This document shows positions 1-18,306 of a DNA stretch of 25,000 nt, piece after piece (position 1 is the first letter of the stretch; each line of letters opens with the position of its first letter). The position numbers and the translations under genes were made by a program. Origin of the DNA: Anaeromyces robustus (lineage: Eukaryota; Neocallimastigomycota; Neocallimastigomycetes; Neocallimastigales; Neocallimastigaceae); contig MCFG01000207.1 of the NCBI GenBank assembly GCA_002104895.1, forward strand, positions 1 through 25,000. Direction: 5' to 3'. The notes under the pieces were generated by a model. It had not been told where the DNA came from. It worked only from the letters and a program-made list of their open reading frames with translations, and did not search any database.

Positions 1-316
1 TATATTATTTATATCTATATATATCGAATAATAATATTCTATTTTTCAATTTGAAATATATATTAAATATAAATTTTTTATATATTTTTTAAATTAATTT
101 CAATTTCATTTACTGAAACCTCATATAAATATTTATAATTTTGAAAATTTAATTTATTTCAATATTAAATAATTTTATATTTCATAATTACTGAATTTAT
201 TTTAATAATTATATAAATTTTGGTTTAAAATTTCAATATTTGAAATTTTAATTTATTTTATAATAATAACAATAACAATAACAATAACAATAACAATAAC
301 AATAACAATAAAAAAG
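1..316. other. A/T-only non-coding stretch, probable intron of the Pol III gene
   Basis: This stretch is almost pure A/T and ends in an (AATAAC) hexamer array and AAAAAG just before the first recognisable exon. RPC1 proteins carry about 60 residues before the GTSDK segment encoded from 317, and nothing in 1-316 encodes them. The stretch is therefore most likely the 3' part of an intron whose upstream exon lies outside the window. The acceptor lacks a pyrimidine tract. Confidence 0.7.
261..310. repeat. (AATAAC)n hexanucleotide microsatellite
   Basis: About seven tandem AATAAC units after a short AAT run, ending six bases before the acceptor at 316. In the frame of the next exon it would read as alternating Ile-Thr without a stop. 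Since RPC1 proteins have no such segment, I treat it as intronic. Confidence 0.9.
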
Positions 317-7774
<7,458 letters not shown>

Positions 7775-8576
7775 GTTTGAGAATCAATATTAAATAAAAA
7801 CAAAACAAAAACAAAAAACTAAAAAAAAAAAAAAGAACAAAAGAAAAAGAAAAAAGAAATTATTTCAATAACTATTAAATGATTAAATATATATAAATAA
7901 GATATTATTAATGTTATACACCAGGAAAATATTTAAGATAAAAGAATTAAAAATATATTATATTTAGAAATGAATGAAAAAAAAGTTTTAAATTATTTCC
8001 AATAGAATTAGTTTTTTTTTTTTTAATTCTTTTATGTTACATAAAAAATCAAAAGAAAATCAACAATTAAACAGCTATTATAATTTTACTATTAGTTTTT
8101 TTTTTTTTTATTTATAATATTAAATACAATCTTTTATATAATTTTTAAAGTTTTTTTTAATATATTAATTTTTTTAATATTTTTATAGAATTTTTTTTAT
8201 ATATTTATTACAGATTATTTTTAATATTTAAAATGATCTTATCATATATATATATATATATATATTAATTATATTCAACTTTTTAATTATTTTTTTTTAT
8301 ATTTATATTTTTTGCTTCAACTTTCTTTCTTAATACTTATAAAATATAATTACAATAATTTATTTTTTTATTAAATTTTTATTTTTTTTTTTTAATTAAA
8401 TAAATGAATAAATAATAATAAAATTTTAAAATATAAACAAAAACAAAAACATAAACGAAAAAAAATAAAAATATTAAAATTAATTTATATTTAAAAGTAG
8501 TTTTATATTCTATAGTTATGTGTAAAATTTCAACGTTAATAATAAGTTATTTTATAATATAAATAATGATATAATA

Positions 8577-8596
8577 GTATCATTTTATAATGATAC
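8577..8596. repeat. Small perfect hairpin GTATCATT/AATGATAC
   Basis: Eight-base arms around a TTAT loop in the convergent spacer. It could be a 3'-end structure or chance; nothing else supports a function. Confidence 0.4.
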
Positions 8597-8663
8597 CAAA
8601 TAAAATATATTTTGTAATTAAAATAATAATAAAAAATAAAATTTGTAAAAAAAAAAAAAAGTT

Positions 8664-8838
<175 letters not shown>

Positions 8839-9351
8839 TATAAATAATAATAACAATAATAATAACAAAACAGTTATTTTTATTTTACTTATTATTATCA
8901 TTATAATTTAATTTTGTTATTTTTTTTTTTATATTTATATTTATATTATTTTATTTTATTATATATATATTTAATTATAATATTTACTAGTTTTGTCTTA
9001 ATTTTTTTATTTATTTTATATAATATATATATATATTATTCTTTTATTTTACTATTTTTTATGAATTTTATAATATTTAATATATAAATATATATTTGTT
9101 TTTTTATTATAAAAAAAAAAAAAAAAAAAAGAAGGAAAAAAAAAGTTTTCTTTTTTTCGAAATTATTCGCTTTTTCTTTTCATATTCTATTTTTTTTTTC
9201 TTTCTTTCTTATTTTTTCTTATTTTTTATTTTTATTTTTTATATCTTTTTTTTTATCTTTTTTAAATTTTTTATATTATTATTACTATTATTAAGGAAAA
9301 AAAATTATTATTTAAATTATTCTAGAGGAAAAGAATTATTATTTTTTTAGG

Positions 9352-9352
<1 letters not shown>

Positions 9353-9388
<36 letters not shown>
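9353..9388. repeat. Poly-T tract downstream of the B55 gene
   Basis: Thirty-six T, equal to poly-A on the coding strand of the B55 gene, about 130 bases past its stop codon. Probably in or just after its 3' untranslated region. Confidence 0.85.
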
Positions 9389-9390
<2 letters not shown>

Positions 9391-9520
9391 GTAAATTTTT
9401 TTAATATTATATTCTGAAATATTTTTAGACATTTTTTCTGAATTTTGTAGCTTTCTTAAAGATTATTCTTTTTATTCTTTTTTATATTATATTTATATTT
9501 TTATGATGTATATTAACAAA

Positions 9521-11024
9521 TTAAACTTTTTGGAATAAGAATAAATTGTTTGTAGCAGCAAGAGCAACAATATTTTCCTTTGGATGCCATGAGGCTTGTA
9601 ATATTTTTTTGTTGTAATCTAAAGAATTGATATTGTAGTACAATTCTTCACGTTTTTGTGGGGAAACTTGGCATTCAAGACCTTTGTTTTTCATTGATCC
9701 AGTATATTTAGTTTGGAATACACTCTTATCAGCTTGTAATACTATATCATTTTCAGTTTCATGGTTATATACGTGGAAATAATTACTGTAAGAACCACTT
9801 AATATATTACTGTTTAAAATTGTTAATAAAAAATATTTTTGTTAAAAATAAAAAAATTAATAATAAAGGTTAAGAGATAATATATAAATATATATAAATA
9901 TAAATTTAATAAATTTTCATTAAGAAAAAAGGATACAGTCCAGTGCCATCCATAGTACATTCGAATTTATCAAAGATAGAGTCACTTTCATATAAATCAC
10001 AAAGCTTATTTCTTAAATCGTGAATTAATATAGTTTGAACTGGTTTTGATTCCATATTAACATCCCAAATCTTTAAAGTAAGATAATCTCTTGAAATAAT
10101 GTGACGACCATTTGGACTGAATTTAACATCAGATATAGATGAAATAATTTCAGAGAAGAAAGTCTTGTTGGTACTATCATCATCTTCACCATAAACTTTT
10201 ATTATTAATTATGTTTATTTTTTTTTTTTTTTTTTATTTTTTATTTTTTATTTTTTATTTTTAAATTATTATTAATTTTAAGATAAATATTTATGTTTAT
10301 AAATATTTTATGCATTAATTAAAATAATATTATTATTAATTCATAATATATATATTAAAAAATAAAATAAATATTTGTAATTATTTTCATAATAAAATAT
10401 ACCTTTAGCATGTTGATCACAAAGGGCAGCAGCTCTCATATCACCAATCTTAATAGTACCTTTACTACTACTATATAAGAAAGTGTTACAATGTACTGGG
10501 TGGAATTCTACGGCTGTAATAACTTCAGTAAGTTCTTCCATGTTGACTGGTTTAATATCCAAAATATCTATAATTTAATAATTAAAATGTAATGATAAAA
10601 AGATTAAGGTATAATAATGTTTTTTGTAATACATATAATTTATTATTATAATAAATATTTTTATATTTTATGTTTATTAATAAATTAAATATTAGTAGAA
10701 AAAGGATACTGAAACTTTGATTAGAAATTTCTAAATTCCATAAGTTAATTCTTAAATCATCAGCTGAAAGATAACTTTCACCATCAGAGTTAACAGATAT
10801 TGAGTTAATGTGATAAGTATGTGCATTTTGATATATTTTTCTTGGAACTGCAGTAATAATTGTGTCATGATGAATTAAAGTTGGTAATTTTAAACTTTCT
10901 CTTGTAAAAGAAGTTGGTTTTTGCATTCCATCAGATAAATTGTTTTCTGAAACAACCTTAATTGATTTTTCAAAAACTTTCCATAACTTGATGGTTTTAT
11001 CTTTTATAAATATATTATGTGTTA

Positions 11025-11055
<31 letters not shown>

Positions 11056-12339
11056 GTAATATTTATATATAATGATAATATTTATATATAATGATAATAT
11101 TTTAAAAAATAAGAATATTTCATAATAATAAATTATTATTTATGGAAAAATTAATTTATAAAAACAAAAAAAAAAAAAAATTGATTATTAAAAACTATTT
11201 TAATAAATATATATATTAAATATATATTAACTGTAAATTAACAATTTTTATTTACCATTAGTAGATAATAAGAAATGAGCAGCATTTTGTCTTTTACACC
11301 AACGAATTTTATTAATCTTTTCTTCGATTTCTAAACTTTTTAAGTAATCAAATTCTGGTTCGTGAGATTGAAATTCAGTGTAGAATTTATATTCACATTT
11401 CTTTTTCTATTTATTGTTTATTAAATATTTTAATAATATTATTTATTTGTTTATTTATTTATATTAAATATTTAATATATTTAATATTTAACATTTTACT
11501 TTATTATTGAATTAAAATAATATTATCCATTTAATTCAATAATAAAATAAAGTAAAATAAAATATTAAGTTCAAATTATATAAATACTATTACATACAGT
11601 ATCGTTTCTTTCAAATAATACAACTCTACCACCCTTATCACCAGTAGCTAAATAATCACCAGTTTCATCAAATTCAACAGCAGAAATAATATCGGCTATT
11701 TAATTTATATTTTCGTTTTTAATATTTGATTATTTAATATGAATATAAATAAATTTATTTTAATTTAAAGTTTAAATATACTGTATATTATTTATTTATA
11801 TTATTATTTTTTTTTATATTTTTTTTAATATCATTTTTATTCTATAATTATTTATATATAATAATTATATAATAATTTATTTTTCTTTCTCTCTCCTTCT
11901 CTCTCTCTCCTTCTCTCTCTCTCTCTCTTTTTTTTTTTTTTGTTTTATACTCTTCTTTTTTTTTAATTAATTTTTTAAAAGAAACAATAATTAAAATATA
12001 AAGTTTATGTATCTATAAATAGATATAAATGTTTCTTTCTTTCTTTTTCTTTTTTTTTTTTTTTTTTTTAAGTTAATTATATATTCATATTCCATTTTAA
12101 AATGGATTTTTTTTTTCTTTTCATTTTAAAATGGATGATACATTATTTTTTTTATCTTTATTTATTATTATAATATTCATATTCAAAAGATAATTTCTAT
12201 ATAAGGATCATAAATATTTTTATATAAATTTGTAAGAAATAATAACAATAGTAATACCTTCATTAATTTCTTCTAGATCACCCTTTTCACCGAAACATTG
12301 GGCAAATCTCCAGCCGTTATCCTGAATTTCGTTTGACAT
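9521..12339 (-). CDS. CDC55: Protein phosphatase 2A B55/Cdc55 regulatory subunit, 7 exons, complete
   Basis: WD-repeat B-type subunit that targets the PP2A scaffold-catalytic dimer to phosphorylated substrates; in fungi it acts in mitotic exit and cytokinesis control. Exons on the minus strand, 5' to 3': 12339-12258, 11695-11598, 11406-11256, 11000-10710, 10567-10403, 10195-9937, 9809-9521. They join in frame to 444 codons plus TAA, the usual family length (about 447). The ATG at 12339 is followed by the family-type N-terminus. Recognisable B55 segments, in order, are [14 protein letters not shown] (first blade), [100 protein letters not shown] and the closing blade [21 protein letters not shown]. 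Introns 4 and 6 carry U12-type donors. Intron 1 is long (562 bases) and rich in CT tracts and short palindromes. The gene converges with RPC1. Confidence 0.97.
9810..9936 (-). other. U12-type GT-AG intron, intron 6 of the B55 gene
   Basis: On the coding strand the intron starts GTATCCTTTTTTC right after the codons for MDGTG, a full match to the U12 donor. It ends TTTAAACAG before NILSGSY, splitting one codon 2+1. Candidate branch sites are TTTTTAAC (9848-9841), whose A is about 33 bases from the exon, and TTATTAAC about 14 bases away. Borders are fixed by homology of the flanking B55 blades. The donor evidence is strong and the branch site ambiguous. Confidence 0.75.
10568..10709 (-). other. 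U12-type GT-AG intron, intron 4 of the B55 gene
   Basis: On the coding strand the intron starts GTATCCTTTTTC after SNQSF plus one base and ends AAATTATAG before the rest of an Asn codon and ILDIKP. The donor matches the U12 consensus over nine bases. ACCTTAATC at 10610-10602 fits the U12 branch consensus CCTTAAY, with the branch A about 37 bases before the exon, close to the spacing in the AT-AC intron of RPC1. Confidence 0.8.
11018..11055. repeat. (ATT)n microsatellite in B55 intron 3
   Basis: Short ATT repeat on the plus strand within the intron between the exons starting at 11406 and 11000. Confidence 0.7.
11493..11558. repeat. Inverted repeat inside B55 intron 2
   Basis: Left arm 11493-11516 and right arm 11530-11558. 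They pair over 17 bases (TTTAATTCAATAATAAA in the right arm), then skip a 5-base ATAAA duplication, then pair over 7 more (GTAAAAT). The loop is 13 bases. The arms fill much of this 191-base intron and could fold it into a hairpin. It could also be a relic of a miniature inverted-repeat element. Confidence 0.7.
11883..11940. repeat. CT-rich tract (CTTCTCTCTCT) in B55 intron 1
   Basis: Pyrimidine-only stretch rich in CT dinucleotides followed by poly-T. On the coding strand it is a GA tract, like the GAGA-type tracts found near many eukaryotic promoters. It stands out because C is rare elsewhere in non-coding DNA here. Confidence 0.75.
12091..12133. repeat. Paired palindromes around ATTTTAAAAT in B55 intron 1
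   Basis: TCCATTTTAAAATGGA at 12091-12106 is a perfect 16-base palindrome. CATTTTAAAATG at 12122-12133 repeats its core as a perfect 12-base palindrome. The centres are 29 bases apart, with a T-rich linker. This resembles a pair of dimer-protein sites, or the ends of a tiny duplication. Confidence 0.6.
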
Positions 12340-13040
12340 GTTTTCTTATAACTTGAATATATATTTTAGTTTTCGTCTTTAAAATATATTTAATAAACTA
12401 TTTATTATATATATATATATATATTTTGATTAATTTAAATATATGAGGTATAAAGGTAAAAGATAGATTGAATTATAAAAATATAATATAAATCAATAAA
12501 TAAAGTAATTTCAAAATAAGCACAATATAAAAATGTATTAAATTAACTATAATATAAAAATGTATAGATAAAAATCATAATATTATTATAATTTTTGAAA
12601 GATTATATTAAAATGTAATATTTTATTGTTTATTATTCTATTTATTATTTATAATTTATATATTGATTTAATATTTTGATGAATAATATACTTATTATAT
12701 TATATATTATACTTTCATAAATATTACTTATTATAATTTATGAAAATAATTTTTCTATTTATATATTATATTTTTATAAATATTATTTATAATTTATGAA
12801 TAATTTTTCTATTTAATAATTGAATATAATATCATATATATTTTAGTAATAATTTTTTCTAATTAATAAGAAAAATTATATATTTATGCAATTATTGTGT
12901 TTAAAATGTTTAAAAGTGTTTATATATTCAATAGTTCTTTTTATTATTACTATTATTTTATTCTTCACAAACGAGTTTGGGAATTTTACTAATTTTTTTT
13001 ATTATAGGAATTTATTTTTTGTTTTATCTATTGTTTAAGT

Positions 13041-13042
<2 letters not shown>

Positions 13043-13072
<30 letters not shown>
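13043..13072. repeat. Poly-T tract in divergent spacer
   Basis: Thirty consecutive T, about 700 bases upstream of the B55 start. Such tracts exclude nucleosomes in fungal promoters, but no link is shown here. Confidence 0.8.
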
Positions 13073-13075
<3 letters not shown>

Positions 13076-13602
13076 TTTTTTTTGAATTGTTATTTGTTTT
13101 ATTCAAAATTGTTTTTTTTTCCCTTTTATTATTATAAAATAATCGTTTTTATTGTTTGTAATCCATCAATTATTTATTACTATTTGAATAAAGAAATAGT
13201 TATTAATATTTTCTTTTATATTTTATTTTTTTATTATTTTTATTTATTGTGTTCTTTGATGTATTTAAAATTAATTCTCTTTCGTTTATGTATTATACAT
13301 TATTGATGTAATTGATTATTTGTTATTTATATATATATAAATAGGATATTAAGATTTTATAGGAATAATAACTAAATTATTAAATTTATGTTGATATTTG
13401 TAAAAAAATAAACAAAATAAATATTTTTTATAATGGTTATATTATTTAATTTAGTTTTATTTAATTTATGTTTATGTTTATTTTATTCCAATTTAATTAT
13501 ATTGTTTTGAAATAAAAGATTTTTTACTATTATTTATTTTATTTGTTTATATATGTATTTATATTTATTTATATATACTTTTTCATAAATCCAAAGTTAT
13601 AT

Positions 13603-13639
13603 AAAGTAAAATCATAATACTAGTTAATGATTTTACTTT
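13603..13639. repeat. Perfect 13-base inverted repeat
   Basis: AAAGTAAAATCAT at 13603-13615 and its exact complement at 13627-13639, with an 11-base loop containing ACTAGT-like sequence. It lies alone in the spacer. Confidence 0.6.
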
Positions 13640-15722
13640 TTTATAAATAAAACTTTTTTTAATTTTTTTTATTAAAGCTTAATATTGTCTATTTATTAAA
13701 ATAAAGATAAAAAAAATTCCCTTATTTTTTATTTATTTATTTATTTATTTATTATATTTTAAAATATTACTGGTTTTAAAGAATAAATATATTAATATTA
13801 ATTATAATTATATATAAATTTTTTTTTAAAAATTTTTTTATAAAATATGTACACTTTTATTGTATGTGAAAAAAAAAAAAACTCTTTTATAATATTGATA
13901 TAATGAATATTGTATTTTGGTTTATTTATATATTATTAAAAATTAAAAGCTTTTTTTTTATATATTATTTATTTTATTATTTTTTTTAAACATGTTTAAA
14001 GATTATAAATTGGTTATTATTATATATTAAATCATTTATTTTCCATCATTTCATGTATATTTCATTCAATGTTATATATATATGAATAGGAAAATATATT
14101 TCAAACAATTTATATATTATAGTATTTTTTGAATCAAAATTAATGTATATAAATTAAATATTTGATTTTAATTACTTTCTCTTTCTTTTTCTTATTTCCT
14201 GACTTTCCTTTTTTCTATAAAATAAAGAAAAATGAACAATCAATTTTTAAATTAATAGTAATAATAATAAATAAAATTAATTATTAATATTTTAATATTT
14301 TATTTTATTTATTAGGAGGTTTTAAAAAAAAAACGTATTATTATAATTATTAATATTTAATTTATAACAAATAATATATAATTTTTTTTTTTTATATTAT
14401 AAAATAATAGTAATACTAATTATAATATAAAATATTAAAATAATAATTATTTAATATATAATGTATACAGTTTAAATATATTTAAATGTTTTATTACTAT
14501 AAAAAAATTTTAAAAAAATTTAAAAATAAAAATAATTTGTATATTTCAATATAAAGTAATATATTTTATATATATTATTTAATAATTAAAAAAATATTTA
14601 ATTTTAGGAATTATTATAATTATTAAATATTTAATTCATTATAATTTTTATTATGATAAATAATGTACATCATAATTACATTACATAATATATATACATT
14701 AGTTTATTTTATGGAAAGTTTGCTTAACAAATTTATTATTATTAAATAATTAATAATTATTATCAATATATTTCTATTAATTATTCTTTATATTAAAATT
14801 CAATATAAATAATTTAAGAATTGACTATAAAAAAAAATTTTTTTTTTCTTTTATCTTTTCTTTAAATTTTTTTTAGATATATCTTTTTTATAGAATAATT
14901 ACAAATCAATTATAGTAAAATTTTCTAAACAAAAATAAAAAAGTTAGAAGAAAACATTATAATCAATAGATTTATATTTATGAAAAACTAATATTTTAGA
15001 ACATACAAAGTGTTAATATTTTATAATACTATTGTCAAGTTATTAATTATATTTTTATAGTAAGAAAATAATAAAAAAAAAGGTACTTATTAAAATATAC
15101 ATTTAATTTATTTATATATTTTATATGTATTCGGCATAATAAATTGGGATGGAAATTGATATAAATAATAAAGATGAAATTTAAAATTTTAAAACAACAA
15201 CATTTAATAATTTCTAATTTATTGAATTAAGTAATTTCTTTTTTTTTTTGTTTAAAATAATATAACAGTCAATATGACATTGTAAAAAAGTTTAACAATA
15301 AATAATATGAATTATTATATATAATGTTATTATAATATTTATTATATTTATAATATTTTAATATTCTTAATAAAATATAATGAATAATTTTTTTTTAAAA
15401 AAATATGTTTAACAACACAACTATAATTATCTGTTAGGTATTTTTTTTTTTGTTATTTTTATATATCCAAAAAATCCACAAAAAAAAAATTTTTTTTTTT
15501 AACGTATCTGTATCTAAAATTTTTAATGTAAACATAAAAAATTAACCAAAAATTATTGGTTGATTTTAATTCAGATCAGTTTATATATTTTTTTAGAAGA
15601 TTATATGGTATTATAATATTAAAATTTTATAGTAATAATATTTATTAAAATTCGTTTATTTTTTTTTTTATATATATGTATTTTTATCATGTAATTTATA
15701 TTATTATTGTTATTATTTTAAG

Positions 15723-16460
15723 ATGAATATACCTATCGGTGTTATTGTAAATGTATTATCCGTAGCTATTGGTGGTATTATAGGAACGCTTTCAGGAAAT
15801 TATATGTCCAGTGAATTCAAAGAAAAAATTACTATGATCTTTGCTTGTTGTTCTTTTGGAATGGGAATTACTGCTATAGTATTAATGCAAAATATGCCAG
15901 CAGTTATTCTTTCTTTAATTCTAGGGACTATTATTGGTATTACTATTAAATTAGGCTATATTATAAATAAAGGAGGTGAATTTATGCAAAAGAGTGTATC
16001 GAAATTTATTAAAATGAAAAATACACATTTAACAGAAAAAGAATTTATGAACTCTCTTGTTACTATTATAGTATTATTTTGTGCTAGTGGTACTGGTATT
16101 TATGGTTCAATTGTATCAGGAATGACAGGAGATCATTCTATTTTACTTTCTAAATCAATTCTTGATCTTTTTACAGCTGCTATTTTTGCTTGTAATTTAG
16201 GATCAGTTATTTCATTAATTTCTTTACCTCAAATGATAATTTTTACTATTCTCTTTTATTGTGCTACTTTTATTTATCCGTTGACAACAGAACATATCAT
16301 CAATGATTTTAAAGCTTGTGGCGGGTTAGTACTTTTTGCTACAGGTTTTCGTATGCTTAAATTAACTATGTTTCCTGTAGCTGATATGATACCATCTATG
16401 ATTATTGTAATGCCAATATCCTATTTATGGGAAACATATGTTGCTCCATATATCTCATAA
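15723..16460 (+). CDS. DUF554 family membrane protein (YqgA/YdfK-like), intronless, probable bacterial transfer
   Basis: A 245-residue multi-spanning membrane protein in a single open frame. The whole length matches the bacterial DUF554 family (E. coli YqgA, B. subtilis YdfK). It shows an N-terminal glycine-rich helix (VNVLSVAIGGIIGTLSG), a second GIT-type helix near 45-75, and the hallmark IVLFCASGTGIYG (about 118-130) followed by GMTGDHSILLSKSILDLFTA. Also present are PLTTE and GGLVLFATGFRMLK, and a C-terminal MFPVADMIPSMIIVMP helix. Family size is about 225-245 residues, so it is complete. No biochemical role is established for this family; it is only predicted to sit in a membrane. The ATG has A at -3, and no competing upstream ATG in frame extends the family match. 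All four neighbours have introns and this gene has none, which with its bacterial affinity points to horizontal transfer. Its base composition already resembles host exons. It converges with the transporter gene. Confidence 0.93.
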   Translation: MNIPIGVIVNVLSVAIGGIIGTLSGNYMSSEFKEKITMIFACCSFGMGITAIVLMQNMPAVILSLILGTIIGITIKLGYIINKGGEFMQKSVSKFIKMKNTHLTEKEFMNSLVTIIVLFCASGTGIYGSIVSGMTGDHSILLSKSILDLFTAAIFACNLGSVISLISLPQMIIFTILFYCATFIYPLTTEHIINDFKACGGLVLFATGFRMLKLTMFPVADMIPSMIIVMPISYLWETYVAPYIS

Positions 16461-16614
16461 TTTCATATATATATATAATTTATATCAAAAAATTATTTCA
16501 AATATTTAGTAACATATTAAAAGTCAATTTAGATGTTTTGCTACATTAACATAAAATATATTTCTTTCTTTCATTTATATAATATCATATCATTTTATAT
16601 CATAATTATATTTT

Positions 16615-16650
<36 letters not shown>

Positions 16651-17353
16651 AAAGTTATTATTTAAATATTTAATTAATTATATTTATTTTTCTTCATCAT
16701 AATAATTTTAGTATAATAAAATATTAGAATAATTTTTGCATTTGTTAAATAAATAAATAAATAAAAAAAAAACAAAAAACAAAAAACAAAAAAACTATCA
16801 TAAGAAAATAATTAAGATAAATAATATAAAAAAATTATTATTATTATTTTTATCATCATAGTTATTTATTTATTTATTTTTTTTTTATTTAATTATTTTT
16901 ATTTATTATTATTTTTATTTATTATTATATTTATCATCAATTTTATTTAATTATTTTATTTAATTATTTTTATTTATTGTTTATTTTTAAATTTTATTTT
17001 TATCTTTTATTTTTTTTTTTATTTTTTATTTTTTTTTTTTTTAATTATTATTATTATTATTATAGATATTTAATATTAAAAAAGCCTTGTATTAAAAAAA
17101 AGAATTTATTAAAAATTTATTCTAAGTTTTATACTTTTGATTTATATATATATTACATTTATTATTTTTTTATATTAATTTTGTCTTTTATTTTTTATTT
17201 TATTATACTCTATTAATTTATATAGTAATAGTAATTATTATTTATTTTTCTAAATTTTATTTTATTTTTAAATTATATTAATTATATTAATTTTATCTAT
17301 GATAATTAGTTAATAAATTCAAATAGTAATATATATTTGAATTAATTTAATTT

Positions 17354-17396
<43 letters not shown>

Positions 17397-17404
17397 TATC
17401 ATTT

Positions 17405-17436
<32 letters not shown>

Positions 17437-17466
17437 TTTTTTTTTTTTTTTTTTGGTTCGCTATTC
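16461..17466. other. Convergent 3' spacer, A/T-rich, no gene seen
   Basis: This spacer lies between the stops of the DUF554 gene and the transporter gene. It holds an (AT)n run near 16620-16645, short AAAT and TTTA runs, and the T and TTTC tracts next to the transporter stop. The open frame at 16977-17216 is low-complexity Phe/Ile/Tyr and not a gene. Confidence 0.75.
17356..17454. repeat. Poly-T, (TTTC)n and poly-T tract just past the transporter stop
   Basis: T39 (17356-17394), then about eight TTTC units (17402-17435), then about 19 T to 17454. The tract starts 12 bases past the stop codon, so the transporter message would carry a genome-encoded A-rich tail here. Confidence 0.9.
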
Positions 17467-18275
17467 TTATATATTTCTTGGTCTAAATCCCATGAAACTT
17501 ACACCAAAACCTATTACACAAAGAATACAAATGACAATGAAAATTAAATGTTCATTAAATGGGTATCCAATAGAATTATTAATTGAGAAAGACCATATAC
17601 TTCCAGCTAAAGTAGGGCCAATCATTCTCATAATAGAGACACACATACCTTTTTTTTTTTTAAACATAAAATAATTATATATATTAATAGATATCAATAC
17701 AAAATTTTATCAAAATTTCATAAAAAATATAACATTATATAATATTTAATATTTATTTATTTTAATTATTTTATTAATACAATACCTGAAAAACCATGCA
17801 TAAAACCTAAATGTTCACTAGTAACACTTTCTGTAATCATAATAATAACTGAAAGGTAAGCGAAAGCATCTGAAGCAGAGAAAAGAGAAAGGAAAATGAC
17901 TAATAAAGTCCATAATGTATTAGGTTGATTTACATGTTTTGATATATTTGGTGTAAATATAGCAAATATTATTAATATTATTAAACCAAATCTATAACCT
18001 TGAGTTGAAGTCATATGCTTTGCAATAGGTGGGTAAATCAATAATTGAATAATAATTTTTGATATACCCATAATTGGTGCAGCATATGAAATAGATTGCT
18101 CATCAAAACCTAAACCACCAAGAGAAATAGAGGTAGCTGCCCATAATGGGAAAACCTTTATTATTATTGTTATTAATAATAATATTATTAATATTTTTAT
18201 TATTATATAATTTAATTTAATTTATATATTATATAATTTAATTTAATTTAATTTATATATATAAACAACATAATA

Positions 18276-18306
<31 letters not shown>

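Larger units (their letters stand above)
11696..12257 (-). other. Long first intron of the B55 gene
   Basis: A 562-base intron, the longest of the gene, splitting the EA codon pair just before DIISAVEF. It holds a CT-rich plus-strand tract (GA-rich on the coding strand), poly-T, and two ATTTTAAAAT palindromes. A first intron of this size may carry transcription-control sites, but no specific factor site can be named. Confidence 0.8.
12340..15722. other. Divergent intergenic spacer, 3.4 kb, A/T-rich, no gene seen
   Basis: This spacer separates the starts of the B55 gene (minus) and the DUF554 gene (plus), so it should hold both promoters and 5' untranslated regions. I see no stretch with coding-like composition on either strand. 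It contains a poly-T tract at 13043-13072, a perfect 13-base hairpin at 13603-13639, and two similar A/T-rich segments near 14337-14370 and 14607-14642. A small G-richer patch at 15129-15184 includes an 11-codon ATG frame that could be an upstream ORF. Another small hairpin (ATTAACCAA/TTGGTTGAT, one mismatch) is at 15541-15563. Confidence 0.75.

Noticed and set aside
242-316. Extension of the first RPC1 exon upstream through an Ile-Thr repeat
   Set aside because: The frame is open, but RPC1 proteins have a conserved non-repetitive sequence before GTSDK; composition is intronic.
9096-9350. Lys- and Phe-rich open frame
   Set aside because: Homopolymer A and T runs with no coding composition, located in the shared 3' spacer.
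13082-13306. Open frame in the divergent spacer
   Set aside because: Phe/Ile/Tyr/Leu low-complexity frame expected by chance in T-rich DNA; no domain recognised.
16977-17216. Open frame in the convergent spacer
   Set aside because: Same kind of T-rich low-complexity frame, overlapping an ATT repeat.
17450-17462. GGTTCG reminiscent of a tRNA T-arm
   Set aside because: No matching acceptor stem, D-arm or anticodon arm around it; it is just past the transporter stop.
17453-17674. Plus-strand frame opposite the transporter's last exon
   Set aside because: Antisense shadow; the minus-strand frame has the transporter C-terminus and consistent splice borders.
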